Assembly (NCBI GenBank): GCA_032718565.1
Contig: JAVGVS010000025.1
Coordinates: 3,867,046 to 3,931,045 of the forward strand
DNA from: Distichodus sexfasciatus
Lineage: Eukaryota > Chordata > Actinopteri > Characiformes > Distichodontidae
Direction: 5' to 3'
DNA: 64,000 nt
Shown in pieces: positions 21,914 through 32,030 of this stretch (position 1 is the stretch's first letter; each line of letters opens with the position of its first letter). The notes beneath the pieces were generated by a model. It ran no database searches. It saw nothing but the letters and a program-made list of their open reading frames with translations, and was not told the origin of the DNA. The position numbers were made by a program, and so were the translations under genes.

Positions 21914-22253
21914 GGGCGGCACGGTTGCGCAGTGGTTAGCGCTGCGACCACACAGCGAGAAAGAAGGTCCTGGTTTTAAGCCCCGGGACGGCCATAGAGC
22001 CTTTCTATGTGGAGTTTGCATGCTCTCCCCGTGTTCACGTGGGCTTTCTTCAGGTGCTCCGGTTTCCTCCCACAGTCCAAAAGCTTGCACTGTAGGTTAA
22101 TTGCGATTCTCAATACGCCGCGTAAGGTGTGAATGGGAATGTGATTGTGTGAGAGCGCGTGCCCTGTGGTGTGTTGGCGCCTGCCCAGAGTTGGTCTCCG
22201 CCTTGTGCCGTGGTTGGGATTAAGCGGTTCGGATAATGAATGAATTAATTAAT
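21914..22253 (+). mobile_element. SINE-A, near full length
   Basis: The head is GGGCGGCACGGTTGCGCAGT with GGTTAGCGCTG. The middle has TCCCCGTGTTCACGTGGGCT, the tail GGGATTAAGCGGTTCGGATA and terminal GAATGAATTAATTAATG. Imperfect flanking repeats GAATTCGCTCA (21902-21912) and GAATTTACTCA (22254-22264) match at 9 of 11 positions. Confidence 0.82.
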
Positions 22254-22380
22254 GAATTTACTCACTTTAGTGTAGCTAACTAGCATATTAAAACAGTATC
22301 TTGGCTGGAGCTTATCTACTTTTCATAATTAACCTGCAGCTTGAAAAGAGCTTCCCAAAGACTCCAGTCAGAATTAAGTA

Positions 22381-22604
22381 AATGATACTTTGTCATGGTG
22401 AACACACCACAACAAAGCACACAGTGTGCCACAATGAAATGTGATCTCTGCATTTGGCCCATCTGTGAAGGAGCAGTTTGGCAGTGCCCAGGGAGCAGTG
22501 TTTGGGGATGGTACCTTGCTCAGGAGTACCTCAATGGTACCTTTACCGGTCTGGCACCTAAACAGGTGACCTGCCAATCACAGAGCCAACTCCCTACCTG
22601 CTAG
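22381..22604 (-). mobile_element. SINE-B copy
   Basis: The reverse complement has GTTGGCTCTGTGATTGGCAG, GGTACCATTGAGGTACTCCT, GAGCAAGGTACCATCCCCAA and CCTTCACAGATGGGCCAAAT. The tail is degraded. Confidence 0.78.
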
Positions 22605-22770
22605 TATACAAAGGACATGGTCTCCTGACCCACTCTCATAAGAGTACAGAAGAAACTTCAGCATTCAAACTCCCAAAGTTCACACAGCAACTTGTGGTTC
22701 ATGTGTCTCACACTATTTCAGAAGCCAGAACAATGTTGTGAAGGTTTTGCATACATATTGTTTCATATTT
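22605..22770. other. Unique sequence, nothing recognised
   Basis: No feature seen. Confidence 0.4.
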
Positions 22771-22946
22771 CCCTCTCTCTCTCTCTTCTATATTCTCTCT
22801 GTTCTCTCAGACCACATTTGTGTCAGTGTCACCCCTGTTCTTATTGTCTCCTCTCCATCGTCCATTCAACATTCCTGTCATTACCACCATGTCACATACA
22901 TCATCCCCCTCTCCCTCTCTCCCTCTCTCTGTCTGTCCCTCTCTTT
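22771..22946. repeat. CT-rich simple sequence
   Basis: Two CTCTCT-rich runs (22771-22803, 22906-22944) around a mixed segment. Confidence 0.75.
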
Positions 22947-23057
22947 GCTGAGGAGCATCTCCAGACGCTTGCTGTGCCCTCGCTGTGACAGTGGCTTTGA
23001 AGGGGTTTAAAAAACACTCCGTGCTGAAATCTCTCACATCTCTTTCTTCTCACGACA

Positions 23058-23081
23058 GTAGCAGCAGCAGCAGCAGCAGCG
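23058..23081. repeat. (CAG/AGC)7 trinucleotide repeat
   Basis: TAGCAGCAGCAGCAGCAGCA run. No open frame of note spans it. Confidence 0.85.
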
Positions 23082-23212
23082 CCTCGTCCATCTCATTTCA
23101 ATCTGAAACTACACTCTTGTACAACACAAAAAAGAATCGACTTAAACTTCAGGCACACTAGCCACACACTCTGTAATGGCTGGTCAAGCACAACGTCTTA
23201 CACATAAATAGA

Positions 23213-23332
23213 AAACACACTCGGTGGAATGCAGGTGAGAGTGGAATGGAAACACACTCGGTGGAATGCAGGTGAGCCAGCAAACTGGCTGATACACAGA
23301 GGAGGAGGAAGAGGAGGAGGAGGAGGAGGAGT
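23213..23332. repeat. 37-bp-period tandem duplication and (GGA)n tract
   Basis: AAACACACTCGGTGGAATGC plus AGGTGAG occurs identically at 23213-23239 and 23250-23276. A GGAGGA run follows at 23300-23331. Confidence 0.85.
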
Positions 23333-23395
23333 TTAAAGCCACTCTTCCTCAGCTCCACGATGTGCGTTAGTTAAGAAATTAGTCTTCTCTTTTAC

Positions 23396-24290
23396 AATCT
23401 CTCCATTCTAGCTCTCTCGCTCTCTTCCTTTTCTGTCTCTATCTGTAACCATACCCTTTCTGCATGTCTTCTCTCTTTGTCTCTCTTTGCTTGCTTTCTT
23501 GCAGTCTCTCTTATCCTCACTTTCGTCTCTCTCTCTTTCTCTTCGTTCTCTCTCACTGTTGTTATTTGTACGTCCTTTGATCTCCGCTTTCTTTTTCTCT
23601 ATCTTGTCCATCATCTTCTCTTCCTCCTCTTGCTTCTTTCTGTCTTTTTCTCTCTCTCTCTTTTTCCTCCCTTCCTCCCTCTCTGTCTCACCCATCTTAC
23701 TTTCTTCCTTTTTTATTTTCCTCTTTTCCCTGTTGTTCTCTGCTCACTTTGTGTTATGCTCTTGCTCACCCTGTTCTCTCGCTCTATTCCTCTTGCTTTC
23801 TTTCTTTCTTTTTGTTTCTCTCCGAGTCTTGTCTTCTAGTCTCTTTCGATCTCCACTATTTTTCTTTCTTTCTCTCTTCACCCTTTCTGGTTCTCTTCCC
23901 CCTCAACAGGGGTTGGTCTTTCCTTTTTATCTTGCTCCCACTAACTTCCTCCTCTCTCTCTCTGTCTCTCTTTTTCTCTCAATGTGTTCTCTTCCACTCT
24001 TTTGTTTTCTCATCCCCCCCACTTTACTCTCACTCCACTGCCCATCATCTCACTTTTTTCCAAATCTCCTCCACCCTTACTCACTCCCAACGCTCTCGCT
24101 TTCTTCCTTTTCATCTTTCTTTCATTTTTTCTCTTCATGTCTTTCTCTCCCATTTTCTCTTTTTTCTCTCGCCCTCACCCATCAGCTTGCTCTCTTCCAA
24201 TTCTATCTTTTTCTCTCCTCTGCCATTCTCTATTCCCTTTTTGTATTGACCTCACTCATTCTCATCTCTCTTTCTCTCCCCCGTCTGATG
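23396..24290. repeat. 0.9-kb polypyrimidine tract
   Basis: Overwhelmingly C/T on the plus strand with scattered purines; CTCTCT, TTTCTTTCTT and TCTCTCTC words dominate. The 280-codon frame at 23487-24329 is Ser/Leu/Phe repeat translation and not a gene. Such tracts can form triplex DNA. Confidence 0.88.
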
Positions 24291-24758
24291 TATGAAGAAC
24301 CATGGCAACATGAAGCAAGGGTAGAATGATAAAAATAATATTCAATAAATTACAGACACCATCACGAGCTCTGGCAGTAGCACGGAGGAATAAAACACTG
24401 CAGATCAATAACCGGATGGCTGTAGCTTCCCTTCAAGGTGCTCCAAGGACAAGTGCTTCACTCCAGCTACACACCAATCCCGCTAGTCACCCAGGGCAAG
24501 AGAGACTGCATTGAGACGCCCTGTAACCTCAACACACTCACTTCTATCTCTCAACACACAGCATGAAAATATGCTCCATTTTAGTTCGAGTTCTTCCAAG
24601 GTTCTTTATTATCAGTAGTGAAAAAAATCTCATTAGACCAAGCTTATCTCCCATTTTCAATTCATAGATACTGCAATAATTAGGAATAACTCATTCGCTT
24701 CCATCATAATTATAACGTACGTTTAACAGGTGCAGACGTGACAATTCAATAGCAGAAG
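24291..24758. other. Unique sequence, no definite feature
   Basis: Repeat-free. 24360-24530 is somewhat GC-richer but has no coding signal that I recognise. Confidence 0.4.
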
Positions 24759-25129
24759 CCCTTACAAAAATCTTAGGTTTCTGGCAAACAGTTGCCGTTA
24801 ACCTTCGGCTATGTTGGCGCAAATTCGCAGCAAGGTCATATTTTCACATGTATATTAAGTTTGTGGCAAACTTGAGGTGGACTTCTAGCAAACTTTGTGG
24901 AAAACCTGGCAAATCTGTCACCAAAAGTTCACTACAAGTTTGTCACTACTGGGAAATTGTTTTGGCAAATCACTGGCAAATACATTTACCACTTGTGGCA
25001 GTTTGTTATGTATGTCACTAGTGGCTGACAATGGCAAACTTGTGGAAACATATTCTGGCAAACTCCACTGTTTGCCAGAAAAGTTTAGTCCAGTTTATAC
25101 CTGCCACAAACATTTTTATTTTAGTAAGA
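24759..25129 (+). mobile_element. MITE-C copy 3
   Basis: Starts CCCTTACAAAAATCTTAGGT and ends near CATTTTTATTTTAGTAAG. The interior is the reverse of copies 1 and 2: GCCGTTAACC, TGTGGAAAACCTGGCAAATC, AATCACTGGCAAATA, CAAACTCCACTGTTTGCCAG. Confidence 0.75.
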
Positions 25130-25765
25130 ATGAGCATACACTGCAATTTTTTCAATTTTTTTGTAAACCTCCATGCGTTGAAAAGCCAAAGCTCCCGATT
25201 TATGTGCGTACCCTATACGAGCCGATGCTTGGATGCAACCTGACTGCTCACACTACAACATGTCGGACCAAAGTTGAGCCTCCAATGCCTCTGTCCAGAC
25301 TACACGCTGCGTCGCCATGTTTATCCTCTGTAATGTGCTTGGATTTCACTTCCAGTTCTGTGTTCACGCAGGCGCAATGAGGATAAACCCGCTGAGGTTG
25401 AGGTGAGTCAGCTCGTATCTCTGTTTCAACAGTGCGATACCCTCACTAGGGCCGACCAGAATTTCAAACAGGTTTGATTTTCATCCAAACCATACAATTG
25501 CTGATCTTGAGCTGGTCGTGAGGGGTTAATCGGTGCTCGTTACCCCACGTAAACAACACAATTTACGACTCACGATTAAGCAGAAACTCAGTCCGATCCA
25601 AAAAATAGTCGCACAAGTGAACAGAGGGTGCCATCGTGCCGTACCAAGCTAAGGAATAAAAATGTGAAATAATATTTTAGACTGCCTGTGATATTGAGAC
25701 ACTGAATCATTGTCCATTGAATTACCATAATGTATAGTTTTTATGATTTACACCCCTAGCGGATA
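25130..25765. other. Unclassified, somewhat CpG-retaining sequence
   Basis: 25180-25440 keeps several CpGs and may be a degraded repeat. No second copy is in the window and no coding domain is visible. Confidence 0.3.
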
Positions 25766-25769
25766 GCCG

Positions 25770-25850
25770 ATGTGGGCAGTGCCCAGTTAGCAGTGCTTGG
25801 GGACAGTACCTGGAACACAGGTCCCTCACTATTACCTTTTCTAGTTTGGG
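25770..25850 (-). mobile_element. SINE-B fragment
   Basis: GGGCAGTGCCCAGTTAGCAG and GTGCTTGGGGACAGTACCTG match the middle of the family in reverse. Confidence 0.6.
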
Positions 25851-26151
25851 ATTTGAACATTGGATTGCAGTCAAAACGTATCGTTGTAGTAAGGAAATTC
25901 AATGCTAACCCACAAACACTTTACAAAATTACTGGGCAACAGACGGCTCTTAAGCAGCTATAAATTCTCAGCTTAATCCATTTATTCATTTATTTATTTC
26001 CTGCTGCTTGAACGTTATCGGAGCAGAAGCCGCCCTACTGTGAACACCTACCTGCATCTAATCCCCCCAGGGGGAAATAAGATTTTAACACCGGAGCCCA
26101 CAGTGTGGACAAGTCTAATCTAAATCCTTCACAACCAGTGTTTGTGGCTCA

Positions 26152-26153
<2 letters not shown>

Positions 26154-26213
<60 letters not shown>
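26154..26213. repeat. (TTA)n microsatellite
   Basis: About 19 uninterrupted ATT/TTA units. Confidence 0.92.
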
Positions 26214-26227
26214 TGCTCAATAATTAG

Positions 26228-26330
26228 ATGATTTAGAGTTGAATCTTACAGTTAATACCTATAAAGAAGTCTCACTAATAAAAGAGATTGACAGCCAGGC
26301 AGAGAGATGAACAATAAAACTCAAACAAAT
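26228..26330. repeat. Interspersed repeat family F, copy 1
   Basis: TAATACCTATAAAG, TCTCACTAATAAAAG and GGCAGAGAGATGA occur in the same order at 28312-28366. Confidence 0.55.
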
Positions 26331-26639
26331 GAATACACCAACAAATAAGCAAATAAAGCAATCTACAGCCTATTCATCTTCAATTTTTGTCACAGATCCA
26401 TGCAAACTGGCAGCTACCCTTTAATTCCATAATCAAATATTTCATCTTCCGTTTCCCAAAAAAACAAACAAAAAAACACACACACAGTTCTGGGCTTTAT
26501 CCGTCTGGCCGTAGCAGAACAAACATAGCTCCAAAAAACAGGAAAAGCAGACGAAAATCATCAACTTTTGACCCAAATTCGCTTAGTCGGAGGCGCGAAG
26601 GGAGCCACAGCGCTGGTCTAGTAATTACCATCTGAACGA

Positions 26640-26850
26640 TTCTCCACGTTCTGCTTTCTCCCGCCCCTCATCAAAGCCCTTGACTCAATTAAAGAGCGTA
26701 GGCGGATCTCCTAAGGAGGCAGAAATGCACCCGGGCGCCACCTTTTGAAGTGCAAACACAAAAGCCATAACAGGTGCCTCTCGACGCCAGATTTGTCATG
26801 CTTAGCAACAAATTGTGCAACAGCTAACACGCCACCTTGCTTACCAGGGC
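26640..26850. promoter_or_regulatory. Possible conserved non-coding element
   Basis: Unique GC-moderate block with CpGs: CATCAAAGCCCTTGACTCAA (TCF/LEF-like CATCAAAG), TTAAAGAGCGTAGGCGG and CCTCTCGACGCCAGA. No coding frame. Confidence 0.33.
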
Positions 26851-26909
26851 AGAACATGACACAAAATGACTGCTAATGCTTAGGGTGTATGGGTAATATA
26901 ATGTTAGAA

Positions 26910-26911
<2 letters not shown>

Positions 26912-26972
<61 letters not shown>
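26912..26972. repeat. (AT)n microsatellite
   Basis: 61 bp of uninterrupted alternating AT, self-complementary along its whole length. Confidence 0.95.
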
Positions 26973-26978
<6 letters not shown>

Positions 26979-27169
26979 TTCACACATTATATACATTATG
27001 TTTTATCCGTACAACCTACGTGAACTACCTATATGAACATTTATAATACATTTTCAACAACACATTGCAATATACCAAATTTCATTTCTGCAATGTGAAG
27101 GTGTGTCTGTGATGTTCAGTTATCGAAGCAGCCACTTCCTTTTACTACCAGGGATTTAATTTCTTTGCT

Positions 27170-27520
27170 TCTCCTTCCTAGAGCACCTGAGATAAGACCG
27201 GCTCATAAGCCGTATCGCCCCAGCACCGGTAAGGAGGGACTCACACCGGCGTCTCGCTTTAACGCCAGCTCAATGCCGCAGCTGCATATCTAGATAAGTC
27301 GTGATAATTATGCCAGGAATTGCCCGTAAGGAAAACTCCAAGATGAATACAGTGGGGGTTTTTCCTCACCATAGCCTCTTAAAAGGGGATAAAAGTCTCG
27401 GGATGCCGCTATCTGTCTGACGCAGGCGGCATGTTACCTCCCCGTCACCGAATAGAAACATCTCAACATCTACTACGCCTGCGCTTTCAACGAGGAACAG
27501 CATCAGCACAAAAACCCTGT
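27170..27520. promoter_or_regulatory. Strong candidate conserved non-coding element
   Basis: About 350 bp without repeats, CpG-retaining (CCGTATCGCCCCAGCACCGG, CACACCGGCGTCTCGC), with AGATAAG-type GATA words, GATAATTATGCC and GGGATAAAAG. Every frame is closed. Texture similar to 9870-10390; conservation untested. Confidence 0.36.
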
Positions 27521-27600
27521 GCTGTAAACACAAAAGAGAAAATCAAGATTTTAGAAGTCAGATGAGTTCACAAGCTGTAAAAATACAGTAATGAAAATAC

Positions 27601-27880
27601 AGTGTTGGGGAGTAACTAACTGAAGCTAATGACGCTACATTAACTACTGTTATGGGGGCGCTGTATTTACATGGTTGCCAACTCTCATACACCTGGCGTG
27701 ACACAATCTCACACTCTCACACTCAAGCAAGAAATCTCGAGGCTTCAGGGTTGATACTTGTTTAGCACTAATCCTAATCCTAACCCTAACCAAACATTTA
27801 AAATCTCTTGCCAACCGCTCAATGTTGGCAACCCTGTATTTAACAGTATCTTAGCTTGAAAAGTTTTTTGTCCAGCACTG
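27601..27880. mobile_element. Short transposon with CAGTGTTGG/CCAGCACTG ends, holding a nested element
   Basis: ACAGTGTTGGGGAGTAAC at the left and GTCCAGCACTGT at the right form imperfect inverted ends. A second element occupies 27670-27833. Confidence 0.55.
27670..27833. mobile_element. 164-bp nested MITE with 9-bp target duplication
   Basis: CTGTATTTA occurs at 27661-27669 and 27834-27842. The insert has inverted ends GGTTGCCAAC and GTTGGCAACC. Inside are telomere-like CCTAACCCTAACC units at 27778-27790. A hAT-type origin is suggested by the 8-9-bp duplication. Confidence 0.7.
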
Positions 27881-27901
27881 TGAAAATCTATAGACCAGAA
27901 T

Positions 27902-28036
27902 CCAGATACTAGTGTTGGGGTACTCGAGACTGGTCTCGACCCTTCAGAGTCTTGGTCTTGTCGACACACTCTGGTCTTCGTCTGGTCTCGGTCTCAGTTT
28001 AGGGTTGTCTGGTCCCCAACTCTACCAGATACTAGT
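27902..28036. mobile_element. Short GGTCTCG-rich MITE with 12-bp flanking repeat
   Basis: CCAGATACTAGT flanks it on both sides (27902-27913 and 28025-28036). The ends AGTGTTGGGG and CCCCAACTCT are inverted. The interior is a series of GGTCTCG, GAGTCTTGG and TCTGGTC words. This is probably a hAT-type element, with apparent duplication length ambiguous because the end base-pairs match. Confidence 0.72.
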
Positions 28037-28189
28037 CCACACCACATCAGAATAATACAAACCAACAAATCTGATAACACTTGGATAATATAAATGAATA
28101 AACAGTTGAGAAAAAGGCAAAGACTCATAGACTCATACACAGAAATATTTAAACATACAGAGAAAATATAACAAATACACAAAGAGTAA

Positions 28190-28470
28190 AGATGGGGTCG
28201 GTAATTCAGAACTGAAAAGCGACTCCAAAGCTTTGGAACTGAGATATTTAGCTCCTCTCCAAGTTTTGCTTATAGGTGCCTAGCACACACTATAATCTAG
28301 AATTTATCTAGCTAATACCCATAAAGGAGACGCACTAATAAAAGTGATTGGCAGAGAGATGAGCAAAAAAAGAATCAATTCTTTGATTCCGGGCAACTCG
28401 AGAATCGACTCCAAAGCCTTGGATTTGATTTCATGTAGTCATCTAGCAGCTCTCCAAATTACGCCATGAA
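28190..28470. repeat. Interspersed repeat family F, copy 2
   Basis: Contains CGACTCCAAAGCTTTGGA near the left and CGACTCCAAAGCCTTGGA near the right, plus the block shared with 26228-26330. It is part of a widespread fish 'GAATCGACTCC' repeat type. Confidence 0.5.
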
Positions 28471-28757
28471 ATAAACTTGTGGTTTGTCATTAATGTTCAA
28501 ATGAGAGCGAACATGTAAGTCCAACCAAGAAAACTTAATGAGCTCCCACGCGTCGGATAGCATTCCGCTTGGTTTGATATAAAACTGATCATTTTTGTCT
28601 CTTTCTCTGACATTTGTGAACTTTTCCTCCTCCTCAGCTGTTCACTGAGCCTTCTTCACATTTTCTTATTTTGTACTTAAGAAAGTTGTCATTTAAATAG
28701 TATACTATTATACAACTGTAGAAATGCATGCAATCATTAAATAAACGTTGTGTCTGA

Positions 28758-28925
28758 GTGTTCTTCAGTTGTAGATTCTGTTTTATCTAGAAACAAATCT
28801 GAAATAACATTGGTGAATGTCAGAATCTTTGAATAAGCTGCATAAGTGGATTTAAAGAACATATTTCTTTCTAAGAAAGTTGGTGAATGAGGCTCATTGT
28901 CCTTTTCAATCAATCATAAATGACA
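28758..28925 (+). repeat. Interspersed repeat family G, copy 2
   Basis: Same block order as 11990-12180, including GTGTTCTTCAGTTGTAGATT and GGTGAATGAGGCTCATTG. Confidence 0.6.
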
Positions 28926-29014
28926 TGGGTGTTTCTACTAGTCTGAAGAGGAAGAGGTGATATTTTTTGCTTACTGGGAGCAAGTAAACCTGTTTTTGAT
29001 TTACCCAGATTACA

Positions 29015-29290
29015 TTGTCAGTCGCTAGTGGCTAACTTGCAGCAATGTTCTGGCAACAATGACAAAGTGCCACCAGTGGTAAATGTGTTTGAAAGTGATT
29101 TACCAAAACAATTAGTCAGTAATGACAAACTTGTCGTGAACTTTTGGTGACAAATTTGCCAGATGCATATGTTTCGAACAAATTCAAAACCTAATTTAAA
29201 TGCGAAAATATAACATTACTGCAAATTTGCGGCAGCATTGGCAAATGTTAACGGCACCTGTTAGCCAGAAGCCTACATTTTCTGTAAGGG
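29015..29290 (-). mobile_element. MITE-C copy 4, left-truncated
   Basis: Contains GTCGTGAACTTTTGGTGACA, AATTTGCCAGATGCATATG and GGCAGCATTGGCAAATGTTA, and ends TTTTCTGTAAGGG. Confidence 0.68.
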
Positions 29291-30111
29291 AATATAAGTG
29301 CTTGAAGAATTTATGAAGATTTCTCATCATTCACATTATTAATACAATATTGTGTTCTACAAAACATCTTTTCTTGAATTTAGCTCTTAAAATCAAGAAT
29401 GAAATGATAGTTTTGATAAGAACAGGTGGACTTGTCACTGACTACTAAAAACTCCTAAAATACAGTCTCTTCTAAAAGGTGGAAAAATGGACTGAAGGCA
29501 TGTCGCTCCCCATTAACATCAAAATAGAAGGCCATAGGTGTCAGCTGGGGTTGTTCTGCATGTCTGGAGGAGTTGGACAGGTACTTTAAAAGGTTATTAT
29601 TGAGGCTTGAAGACAAAAACAAGCGGTAAGACATTTTGAGGGGGAAAAACTGACCGTGATTCCACCCACGCAGCCAGGCACTGTGAAAAGTGTCATACTG
29701 TCAATCTGGAGAAAATCACCGAAAAAAGAACTATAACATAAGAGACAAAAGTCTCAAAACTAGTCAGTCAGTCAATGCCTTGACCCACAAGATCCCTCTT
29801 TCACAATACAGTAGCGTATTTGTTTCAAATGATTTGCAATCAGAACCTGTCTTAAGGTTAATCTTTGATAACACAAACTCAGATCTCCTATTAAGCATTA
29901 AATATCATTCATTAAACCCCTAAATCAGTAGGCAACTACTGCTGAGTTAAACCATTCAATCGAATTATCCATTTAAAGCTTAATATTAAATTCTCATTAT
30001 TGTACAGACTGTGATGTCAAGTCAAATATTCTTAGATTAACTTCTACTTTGTTTACACTAATAAATTCACAAAATGTATTCTACACTTAAGTCAACGTCA
30101 TAGTTGCAGGG
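29291..30111. other. Unique AT-rich sequence, no recognisable feature
   Basis: No feature seen. Confidence 0.5.
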
Positions 30112-30119
30112 ATAAAAAC

Positions 30120-30505
30120 CAGAGGTGGGCAGGGTAGCTAACTTCATTACATAATTGAAAACAGAGCTACCACTAGTCAAATGTTACTAAAATACAAGTT
30201 TATATCGTACACTAAACATTTTACTCAAGTGAAAGTACTGAAGCACTTGTTTTTAAAAAATACTTACTTGAATACTTAAAAGAATAACTCTTTTTCCGCA
30301 TTGTTGCATTATTGCCACAATGCTGACAATACCTAATGCCTCTGACTAGCTTGTAGAACCTGTAGAATAAGGAATTGGTAGAATGTTACAGAATGAAACA
30401 CAACCTGAACTGACAAAGAAAACCAGTCAATATTTAATTTTTGTAATTAACTGTAAGACTATACACTTCAGATTTGAAAGTAACAAGTAACAAGAACCAC
30501 CTCTG
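30120..30505. mobile_element. 386-bp hAT-type MITE with 8-bp target duplication
   Basis: Ends CAGAGGTGG and CCACCTCTG are exact inverted repeats. The flanks ATAAAAAC (30112-30119) and GTAAAAAC (30506-30513) match at 7 of 8 positions, the target length typical of hAT transposases. There is no open frame, so it would depend on an enzyme supplied elsewhere. Confidence 0.8.
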
Positions 30506-30825
30506 GTAAAAACAAATGTTTCAAATGTGAAGAACGGTTATACGCTGTAATCGTGTCAAACATTTGTCCGGCCATTTGGTCAAATACTTTTACTTTCAGT
30601 TCCAATCCTACCATCAGACTGTTTTTATAACAGCACAGAAACTCAGTAGCACATACATTACCAGCCAAAAGTTATTGCACACCACAGGTTTTTACCTCTG
30701 TTTTTCATTGAAAAAACTGCTTATATTTTGTTCTTGTTAAGCACTGAAAGGTGTTGAGTAGAAAATATAAATGAAAATATAAGCCAAATAAAATCAGTTT
30801 TCTTCATGATATGGAAAGAGTATGC

Positions 30826-30948
30826 AACACCAGAGCACAGCTGACATGGGCTGCATCCGGGGTGCAGTGCTTGGGGATGGTACCTTCCTTATGAGCAGCT
30901 CAGTGGTACCGTAACCGGGCCATGATTCAAACCAGTGACCTTCCACCT
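30826..30948 (-). mobile_element. SINE-B fragment
   Basis: The reverse complement has GAAGGTCACTGGTTTGAATC, CGGTACCACTGAGCTGCTCA and ACCATCCCCAAGCACTGC. The tail is missing. Confidence 0.72.
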
Positions 30949-31690
30949 TGTTTATTAATCCCTTTAACTTACAGAAACCACACACATACCGTAAAAACTT
31001 TCAACTTTAGACTTTAAACTTATCGGCCATTATATTCATTAATCTGTATGTGATATTATTTCTGAGTAATTCCATGCACAAAAATGAAAGTAATTCCATA
31101 AAAACGTATTAATTACATTAATCACGATGTTAACAAGTGTTAGTGCTCGCATCATGCTCCAAAAACGTAGTTCTCTTCCAGAAAGGCCAAAAGCAGCTCA
31201 TTTTATATAATAAAATAAAAACTCTGCAAGCCAATTAAACAGATACTGTTCCTGCTATTTCTAGTAGTTATGTCTACAGTTTCAGCACTTAAAGCTACAT
31301 AAAGCTAAAGGGTTTGGTGTTGGGAGATGTGACGGGGATTTGTTAGCCCTCAGCCTGACTTACTTTACATAATTTGACCCTCAAGGAAAGATAATTGGGC
31401 ACCACTGCCCCCAAAGTCTGACATTATATTAACTGTTTGTGTGGTGATGGCGTCATCAAATTCTCAGTGTTCTGTGCAAATACTTCCCTTTCAGGTAGTT
31501 TATATTCTTCAGATTTCACCTGCAAGGATGGTCATGTTCATGGTGGCTATAACATTAAAATAAACCTTTATCTAGTTAAAAATCAATCTGCATAAACTTC
31601 TTGAGAAGTTCTTTATTAGAAGCTCACAGTACACATCACACCTCTTCTTCCTTGAAGTATGAAGACAGAAGAAAAACCTACAAAAACTAC
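30949..31690. other. Unique AT-rich sequence, no recognisable feature
   Basis: Nothing recognised. Confidence 0.45.
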
Positions 31691-31739
31691 ACACTTTGAG
31701 AAAACACACACACACACTCTCTCTCTCCGGGGCTCCTGA

Positions 31740-32030
31740 GGGAATAGATGTAGCAGCAGTCGTCTCCAGCATAAGAGCGGGAGCTAAATGTGAGGAGGAA
31801 GTTCACGCCGCCATTTCTCGCTCTGTGATCCGCACTGTCTTTTCTGCTCTGCTGCTGCCGTCTTAGCGCCGAACAAAGCAGCGAGCTCTCACGAGGGCCC
31901 GAGCGTTCAGCTGAGCAGAGGTGCGGATCTTTGAACGCACTTGTTGAAAACCTCGCTGCACGTAATTGAGCCCCCACCAAAGAAAGGTTGAGAGAGGATG
32001 AATAAACGGCGAAGACGAGGTGAGGGATCA
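31740..32030 (+). promoter_or_regulatory. Promoter-like CpG-enriched block
   Basis: GC and CpG rise well above the flanks. GCCGCCATTTCTCG is a YY1-like site, and CTCTGCTGCTGCCGTCTTAG is an initiator-like pyrimidine region. There is no TATA box at the usual spacing. The block lies directly upstream of a possible first exon. A promoter is one reading, an enhancer or a decayed repeat the others. Confidence 0.33.
31998..32019 (+). CDS. Possible short first coding exon (very tentative)
   Basis: An ATG with A at -3 (AGAGAGGATGA) opens a basic heptapeptide, MNKRRRR, and is followed in phase 1 by GAG|GTGAGG, close to the vertebrate splice-donor consensus. Short basic N-terminal exons before a large intron occur in several zinc-finger transcription factor genes, but I do not recognise this peptide and no matching second exon is visible downstream. 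The frame remains open past the donor to 32183 without a recognisable domain. Splicing, expression and identity are all unproven; it may be chance. Confidence 0.15.

Noticed and set aside
23487..24329. 280-codon open frame, the longest in the window
   Set aside because: It lies wholly within the polypyrimidine tract and encodes only Ser/Leu/Phe-rich low-complexity sequence; overlapping frames are open for the same reason.
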